From NCBI GenBank assembly GCA_002473165.1, contig DKSD01000079.1:1-18717 (forward strand): a stretch of 18,717 nt of DNA, in the 5' to 3' direction. Every line of letters starts with the position of its first letter. Position 1 is the first letter of the stretch. A model generated the notes under the pieces. The model was not told the origin of the DNA and searched no databases. It saw nothing but the letters and a program-made list of their open reading frames with translations. Below, one piece after another: positions 14,319 through 18,717 of the stretch. A program made the translations under genes and the position numbers. This DNA is from Succinatimonas sp. UBA7265 (GTDB lineage: Bacteria; Pseudomonadota; Gammaproteobacteria; Enterobacterales; Succinivibrionaceae).

Positions 14319-16046
14319 ATGAGAACCTCACAATATCTGCTTTCCACCATGAAAGAAACGCCGGCTGAGGCCGTGCTCGCCAGCCACCGCCTGATGCTCC
14401 GCGCCGGAATGATCCGCCAGATCTCCTCGGGCGTGTACACCTGGCTGCCCACCGGCATGCGCGTGCTCAGCAAGGCCATGAAGATCGTGCGCGAGGAGAT
14501 CGACCGCTCCGGCGCCCTCGAGATCCTCATGCCGGGCGTGCAGCCTGCCGAGCTGTGGAAAGAATCCGGGCGTTACAGCAAATACGGCCCGGAGCTGTGC
14601 CGCTTTAAAGACCGGAAGGAAAACGAGTACGTCCTGGGGCCGACGCACGAAGAGGTCGTGACCGCGATCGCCCGCGCCGAGATCAAAAGCGCCCGCCAGC
14701 TGCCCTTAAACCTCTACCAGATCCAGACGAAATTCCGCGACGAGGTGCGCCCTCGCTTCGGCGTGATGCGCTCGCGCGAGTTCATCATGTTTGACGGCTA
14801 TTCTTTTGACACCGACAAAGCCGGCCTCGACGTCGCCTACAAAAAGATGTACGACGCCTATGTGAGGATCTTTGACCGCATGGGCTTTAACTATCGCGCG
14901 GTCGACGCCGACACCGGCTCTATCGGCGGCTATCTCTCCAATGAATTCCAGGTACTCGCCGAATCAGGCGAGGATCTCATCGCCTACTCCGACGGCTCGG
15001 ATTACGCTGCCAATATCGAAAAGGCCGAGTGCCTGGCCCCGGAGCTCAAGCGCGAGGCGCCGGGCGCGGCATACTCCGAGGTCGCGACCCTCGGCTGCCA
15101 CACCGTGGACGAAGCCTGCGCCAAAGTGGGCGTGCCCGTTAAAAAGATGCTCAAGTCCCTCGTGGTGCACGGCCCAAAGAAAGAGGACGGAGAGTGCGAG
15201 CTCGTCATGATCTGCCTGTGCGGCAACCAGGAGCTCAACGAGGTTAAGGCCTTAAAGATCTTAGGCACGGATGAAGTCGAGTTCGCCACGGATGAGGAGA
15301 TCGCCAAATTCACCGGCGCGCATCCGGGCTCGCTGGGGCCGGTGGGCTTTAAAGGCCGCATCCTCGTCGACCGCGATGCCGCTTGCATGAGCAACTTCTC
15401 CTGCGGCGCCGACAAGGACGGCTTCCACCTCATCAACGTCAACTGGGATCGCGATGTCCCCAAATACGAGGTCTTTGATCTGCGCAATGTCGAGGAAGGC
15501 GATCCTTCCCCTGACGGCAAAGGCAGACTGCACCTGCGCCGCGGCATCGAGGTCGGGCATATCTTTATGCTCGGCACGAAGTACTCCGAATCCATGCACG
15601 CCACTGTCACCGATGAAAACGGCAAAGACGTCCCGATGGTGATGGGCTGCTACGGCATCGGCGTGACCCGCTGCGTCGCCGCCGCCGTCGAGCAGTGCCA
15701 CGACGAGCACGGCATCATCTGGCCGCAGGCTCTGGCGCCGTTTACCGTCGCCATCGTCTCCATCAACGGCGACAAATCAGAGCTGGTGCGCGCTGAGGCA
15801 GAGAAGCTTTACCAGGCGCTTGAAGAAAAAGGCGTGGATGTGCTCTATGATGACCGCAAGGAGCGCCCGGGCTTTAAGTTTGCCGACATGGAACTCATCG
15901 GCATTCCCCACATCGTCACCGTGGGCGAGAAGAGCCTCAAGGACGGCAAGATCGAGTACAAGCTGCGCAAGACCGGCGTCAAGGAAGCATTTGACAAGGA
16001 CAGCGCGCTTGAGGAGATCTTAAAGCGCATCGCGCAGAACGCGTAA
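14319..16046 (+). CDS. proS: Prolyl-tRNA synthetase (bacterial type with editing domain)
   Basis: ProS attaches proline to tRNA-Pro in the cytoplasm. The 575 residues match E. coli ProS (572) in length and sequence from MRTSQYLLSTMKETPAEA onward. VLGPTHEEV lies at 105-113. Motif 2 (TKFRDEVRPRFGVMRSREF) starts at 137, and DADTGSIGG is near 196. An insertion domain for hydrolysis of mischarged alanyl-tRNA spans roughly 224-410, motif 3 (MGCYGIGVTR) lies near 445, and the anticodon-binding domain with DDRKERPG follows. The segment after motif 2 reads MFDGYSF, where E. coli has MKDAYSF. The reading frame extends upstream to 14166, but the family start and a GGA ribosome site support ATG at 14319. 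A strong terminator follows at 16068. Confidence 0.97.
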   Translation: MRTSQYLLSTMKETPAEAVLASHRLMLRAGMIRQISSGVYTWLPTGMRVLSKAMKIVREEIDRSGALEILMPGVQPAELWKESGRYSKYGPELCRFKDRKENEYVLGPTHEEVVTAIARAEIKSARQLPLNLYQIQTKFRDEVRPRFGVMRSREFIMFDGYSFDTDKAGLDVAYKKMYDAYVRIFDRMGFNYRAVDADTGSIGGYLSNEFQVLAESGEDLIAYSDGSDYAANIEKAECLAPELKREAPGAAYSEVATLGCHTVDEACAKVGVPVKKMLKSLVVHGPKKEDGECELVMICLCGNQELNEVKALKILGTDEVEFATDEEIAKFTGAHPGSLGPVGFKGRILVDRDAACMSNFSCGADKDGFHLINVNWDRDVPKYEVFDLRNVEEGDPSPDGKGRLHLRRGIEVGHIFMLGTKYSESMHATVTDENGKDVPMVMGCYGIGVTRCVAAAVEQCHDEHGIIWPQALAPFTVAIVSINGDKSELVRAEAEKLYQALEEKGVDVLYDDRKERPGFKFADMELIGIPHIVTVGEKSLKDGKIEYKLRKTGVKEAFDKDSALEEILKRIAQNA

Positions 16047-16067
16047 CGCCGCTCTGCTAAGATAAAA

Positions 16068-16094
16068 GGAGCCGCGATGCGCGGCTCCTTTTTT
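16068..16094 (+). terminator. Intrinsic terminator of proS
   Basis: The perfect 9-bp stem GGAGCCGCG-ATG-CGCGGCTCC (16068-16088) is followed by six T and preceded by four A. It begins 21 bases after the proS stop. This is the strongest terminator in the window. The next reading frame begins two bases past its T run. Confidence 0.92.
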
Positions 16095-16095
16095 A

Positions 16096-16395
16096 ATGAT
16101 CATGAACGACACCCTGCCCCATCCTGAAGCTTTGGCCGCACGCTCAGAGCAGATCTCCGTAACCGCCCTTGACGGCTGCTGCGCACAGACTTACACCCTG
16201 ATGTCCGCGCTGCTCTCTGACACCGTCAAAGCCGCGCCGCGCATGGACAGCCGCTACCCTGAACTGCTGCGCGAGCTCATGCGCCTGCTCATGCAGGCCC
16301 AGCAGCGCGACGATCTTGTGGCCATATCCGATCTGCTGGGTTTTGATCTGCCCTATGTGCTGCGCAATTGCCGCAAAGGCGCGCACTCAAAATAA
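16096..16395 (+). CDS. Small hypothetical protein after proS
   Basis: The 99-residue product is not recognised. It has no membrane segment or signal peptide. Residues about 50-90 look helical, with MDSRYPELLRELMRLLMQAQ followed by RDDLVAISDLLGFDLPYVL, a pattern suggesting a real folded domain. GC-rich third positions match neighbouring core genes. ATG at 16096 or 16102 could serve as the start, but neither has a ribosome site, because the proS terminator lies directly upstream. A later start, such as TTG at 16131, would leave room for a leader but lacks a clear ribosome site too. It converges on the ATPase gene with 20 bases between stops. A spurious frame is possible. Confidence 0.5.
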   Translation: MIMNDTLPHPEALAARSEQISVTALDGCCAQTYTLMSALLSDTVKAAPRMDSRYPELLRELMRLLMQAQQRDDLVAISDLLGFDLPYVLRNCRKGAHSK

Positions 16396-16415
16396 GGCTT
16401 TTCGCTCAGACGGAG

Positions 16416-18173
16416 TCACAGCTTTTCCGCCTTGGGATCAGCGTTTACAAAGACGACGGCCCAGCAATCAAGGTTCTTTACACTTCGGAAGTTAGGCGCC
16501 TGGCGGTACCGGATCAGCTGAGATTTGGCCTCCTCGAGTTTTGCGGCGACGGCTGCGTCAGACCCCTTGGCTTTAGGCAGATATTTGAGCTCCAGCAGCA
16601 GGCTGCGGCCTCCGTGTTTGAGGCTGCGCGCAAAAATATCCGCTGCGCCGCGCTCACCGTCGTCACACTCAAGGCGGGTATCCAGCTGTCCCGCCCCGCC
16701 GTTATCCAGCGTGAAATAAAAGATGAGCTGGAGCGAACGCTCGTTAAAGCCTGAAAACCCCCGTGAAGGAATTGCCTTTATCTGCCGGCTGACTTCATTT
16801 AAGAGCGGCGTGATGTCACCGTCGTCAATGAGCGCCCTGAGATCGACACCATGCGGCCTGGCAAAACCTCCCTGCCTGGCCAAACAGTCAAGAAAAGTCT
16901 GATAGCTGGCCTCATTGGGGCTGCGGTACCAGACATCCGGACTGCCTTTTACTGATTTATACGGATCACAGGTGAGAAATCCCAGGTAAGTCAGCAGAGA
17001 AACCATCTGATCCCTGTCGAATAAATCAGACTGGTTCAAATTCAAATCCTGAGGTTCGCCGGATGCTACGGACTCACGCCTGAAGATCGCGTTTGTCAGT
17101 TCCTCAGCAGCTTCAGGCTCTGCAAGGTTCAGCATGCTCTTAAGCCGTGACGCATCAAAGCTTACCGACCTGTCGGTAACCAAAACAGGGATCATACTGG
17201 TGTTAATCAGATTTCTTAAGAAATTAAGACACATGTTTGGGCAGAAAATTTTATCTGCTGCATGTTTTGAGAATAAATAACCGTCATAGCGCTGTTCCAT
17301 GACTTGCATAACCTGCGCCTTGGTAATGCCGTGAAGGCCGCTGAAATCCACGGTTTCGTCTATGACCTGAGAGAGTTCACTGTGCGTAAAACCAGCCATA
17401 GCATTGAACAGAGGCTCTTCGCTGATATTAGTGGCTATGTTGAAACCGGAAGTAACCGAATCAAGCGAAACTGCCGAAACCCCGGTAATGTAAAAGCGCT
17501 CTATGCACTGACCATCGTTTTTATTACTGCCATAATAGCTTTTCAGCATAGTATAAAAATTTTTTATCAGCCCCTCATTTCCGTCGGCAGTCGAAGTCAG
17601 GTTGCGGAAAGCCTGACGGTCATTGGTAAGCACGTCATTAGCAAAATGGTCGTACTCATCAATGATGAAATAAAGCAGATCATCTGTACCGCTGTTTTCA
17701 ATAAAAAAATCGAGAAAATCCTGAATCAGATCAGCGGGCGAACTGTAATCATCAGGATCAATTTTTCCGCCTGGCATAAATTTTTTGTCAGGGTATCGGA
17801 AGTTAAAATTTCTGATCCCGGAAATAACGGATTTGATGAAGCTGCGCCCGATCTCTGATACGACCGCGCCAACTTTGGAAAAATCAAGTTTCAAACAGTA
17901 ATAAGAACCCGCCAGAGGAGTACGGTGATCGTAGATCCAGGTCCCCTTGAAATTCTCCTCAAAATTTTCTCTCTGACTCCTGTCGTAGTAACTCAGTAGA
18001 ATGTTAGTAAACAGGGTTTTTCCAAAACGCCTGGGCCTTAAAAAAACCGGGACCTTGGTTCCGGCTCTCTGTTCCAGAGCCTCTATATACATGGTCTTGT
18101 CAACGAAAACCACGTCACCTTGGCTGAAATCCCGAAGGGAGACCGTACCCGGTTCGATGATTTTGTATTCCAT
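16416..18173 (-). CDS. AAA-ATPase-like protein with PD-(D/E)XK nuclease domain
   Basis: The 585-residue protein has the architecture of the AAA-ATPase_like (PF09820) plus PD-(D/E)XK superfamily (DUF1703) group, abundant in gut anaerobes and of unknown function. The N-terminus shows FVDKTMYIEAL, then the Walker A variant LRPRRFGKT at 45-53, Walker B YFIIDEYD at 168-175, and the sensor-like YITGVSAVSLDSVTSGFN at 228-245. The C-terminal nuclease-like domain shows RGAADI with D512 and LLLELKY with E528 and K530, so its active-site residues appear intact. ATG at 18173 has AGGTG about 7 bases upstream. The coding DNA, especially 17100-18170, is visibly richer in A+T than the core genes, which suggests transfer. 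A defence or mobile-element role is sometimes proposed but not shown here. Confidence 0.88.
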   Translation of the reverse strand: MEYKIIEPGTVSLRDFSQGDVVFVDKTMYIEALEQRAGTKVPVFLRPRRFGKTLFTNILLSYYDRSQRENFEENFKGTWIYDHRTPLAGSYYCLKLDFSKVGAVVSEIGRSFIKSVISGIRNFNFRYPDKKFMPGGKIDPDDYSSPADLIQDFLDFFIENSGTDDLLYFIIDEYDHFANDVLTNDRQAFRNLTSTADGNEGLIKNFYTMLKSYYGSNKNDGQCIERFYITGVSAVSLDSVTSGFNIATNISEEPLFNAMAGFTHSELSQVIDETVDFSGLHGITKAQVMQVMEQRYDGYLFSKHAADKIFCPNMCLNFLRNLINTSMIPVLVTDRSVSFDASRLKSMLNLAEPEAAEELTNAIFRRESVASGEPQDLNLNQSDLFDRDQMVSLLTYLGFLTCDPYKSVKGSPDVWYRSPNEASYQTFLDCLARQGGFARPHGVDLRALIDDGDITPLLNEVSRQIKAIPSRGFSGFNERSLQLIFYFTLDNGGAGQLDTRLECDDGERGAADIFARSLKHGGRSLLLELKYLPKAKGSDAAVAAKLEEAKSQLIRYRQAPNFRSVKNLDCWAVVFVNADPKAEKL

Positions 18174-18471
18174 GATTGCACCTGCATTGCGTTCGGTTGT
18201 TGCCGCGTTTTGGATTCAAAGCAAACCCCGCTGAGGTATTCACCATGCGGTATTTGTTTTGACAGGATTTGACGTAACGATCGCCGTATGCCATTACACG
18301 GAAAAAACTGCAAGGGCCTGCGGATCCAATGACAAAAAAATCAACTGTCTGTTATCTTAATAATTTACCATGAAAAAGCTGACATGTTTTATTGAGTCTA
18401 GGCTGAAAAGCCAAGCTTGCGAAATAACTTGGCCTTGAATCGGGCTCTGTTGAAAATGAAACTGCGGGTGC

Positions 18472-18495
18472 AGCCTGAAGATCAAGGCTTTTTTT
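18472..18495 (+). terminator. Weak plus-strand terminator-like hairpin
   Basis: AGCCT and AGGCT form a perfect 5-bp stem with an 8-base loop, running into seven T. No clear plus-strand gene ends just before it. A 22-codon plus-strand ORF starting MKKLTCF near 18370 is too short to trust. The hairpin may be a leftover of a lost gene. Confidence 0.4.
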
Positions 18496-18520
18496 GGAAG
18501 GGTTCGAATCCCCGCAGGCG
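18496..18520 (+). other. tRNA T-arm-like fragment (possible att remnant)
   Basis: GGGTTCGAATCCC at 18500-18512 is an exact match to the usual T-arm core of bacterial tRNAs (GTTCGAATC). The following bases CGCAGGCGA could be read as the end of the T stem plus an acceptor strand. No matching 5' acceptor strand, D arm or anticodon arm lies in the preceding 80 bases, the outer T-stem pairs do not form, and no CCA follows. It is not a working tRNA. It could be a 3' tRNA piece left by an integrated element. Confidence 0.3.
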
Positions 18521-18596
18521 AAGTATTCGATAATACATGATAATTTGATTTTAGAGATCAGATAGTTCACCTGCAAGGCTTGCATGGCGCGCAGGC

Positions 18597-18636
18597 AAAA
18601 AAACGCCGGCATCCCCAAAATGAGTGCCGGCGTTTT
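18597..18636 (-). terminator. Strong terminator of the right-edge minus-strand gene
   Basis: CGCCGGCA (18604-18611) and TGCCGGCG (18625-18632) form an 8-bp GC-rich stem, extended by A-T pairs, around a 13-base loop. On the minus strand seven T follow, and on the plus strand four T, so it may act in both directions. It starts about 21 bases after the TAA of the partial gene at the window edge. Confidence 0.85.
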
Positions 18637-18657
18637 CAGCATGAACGACGCGATGTT

Positions 18658-18717
18658 TTAGCGATCGCCGGCGCTCACCGCCTCAGGCATGTTAATTTGC
18701 ATCTCTCCAGGTATTCG
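18658..18717 (-). CDS. 3' end of an unidentified minus-strand gene (partial)
   Basis: The minus strand is open from the window edge for 19 codons and ends in TAA at 18658-18660. The visible end reads RIPGEMQINMPEAVSAGDR. The strong terminator just downstream, at the right distance and orientation, supports a real gene end. The family cannot be named from this much. Confidence 0.55.
   Translation of the reverse strand, partial: RIPGEMQINMPEAVSAGDR

Larger units (their letters stand above)
18174..18657. other. Degenerate intergenic region upstream of the ATPase gene
   Basis: These 484 bases hold no convincing gene. TTTGAC occurs twice 10 bases apart (18258, 18268). GGCT-GAAA-AGCC (18401-18412) is a hairpin with a GNRA-type loop, and in competition GCCAAG (18410-18415) pairs with CTTGGC (18428-18433). 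GTATT-CGAT-AATAC lies at 18523-18536. A weak terminator and a tRNA T-arm-like fragment are listed separately. A 96-codon minus-strand frame (18352-18642) reads through all of these and is probably spurious. Confidence 0.4.

Noticed and set aside
18500..18520. Functional tRNA gene
   Set aside because: No acceptor, D or anticodon arm can be found upstream, the T stem is incomplete and CCA is absent.
18352..18642. 96-codon minus-strand ORF starting MLKTPALILG
   Set aside because: It runs through the terminator, the T-arm-like fragment and the hairpins, has no ribosome site and no recognisable domain. It is likely chance in non-coding DNA.
1..18717. CRISPR array, insertion sequence with a transposase, or rRNA
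   Set aside because: I looked for regularly spaced repeats, transposase motifs and rRNA signatures and saw none.

Overview
The window looks like chromosomal DNA from a motile gammaproteobacterium. The best evidence is a minus-strand run of nudF, cpdA, yqiA and then parE, the order known from Escherichia coli and relatives. A QseB/QseC-like two-component pair sits inside this block, as it lies near parE in E. coli. High GC at third codon positions and two AAA-type ATPase genes or remnants of kinds common in gut anaerobes would suit a member of the Succinivibrionaceae or a near relative, but that placement is inference.

Layout. At 1-81 is the 3' tail of a plus-strand gene. On the minus strand follow glycogen phosphorylase glgP (121-2640), flagellar export gate flhB (2895-4022) and topoisomerase IV subunit parE (4033-5946). 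Next come two tandem PPP-type metallophosphatase genes. The first is intact (5994-6812). The second (6899-7725) is broken by a single-base frameshift whose lost C-terminus can be rebuilt by comparison with the first. A small gene encoding only the C-terminal nuclease-like part of a DUF234-type ATPase (7722-8039) overlaps the broken phosphatase by ATGA. After a gene-poor gap come the sensor kinase and response regulator (8395-10457), yqiA, cpdA and nudF (to 12820). Divergent from nudF on the plus strand are a class I dihydroorotase (12866-14215), proS (14319-16046) with a textbook terminator, and a small unknown gene. The right end holds a minus-strand AAA-ATPase/PD-(D/E)XK gene (16416-18173) that is visibly richer in A+T, a degenerate intergenic stretch with a tRNA T-arm-like fragment, and the 3' end of another minus-strand gene with a strong terminator.

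How the genes relate. Most encoded functions are core housekeeping: storage-glucan breakdown, chromosome decatenation, cAMP hydrolysis, ADP-ribose hydrolysis, pyrimidine synthesis and prolyl-tRNA charging. cpdA would lower cAMP, and a near-consensus CRP/FNR-type palindrome lies upstream of glgP, so cAMP or oxygen control of glycogen use is a testable link. The accessory parts are the 5.9-8.4 kb insertion between the conserved yqiA and parE genes and the 16.4-18.6 kb ATPase region. I do not see a convincing new multi-gene defence or metabolic system. The most interesting items are the decaying phosphatase duplication with its coupled DUF234 remnant, the Bacteroidota-like dihydroorotase with a possible hairpin over its ribosome binding site, and the possibly leaderless start of parE.
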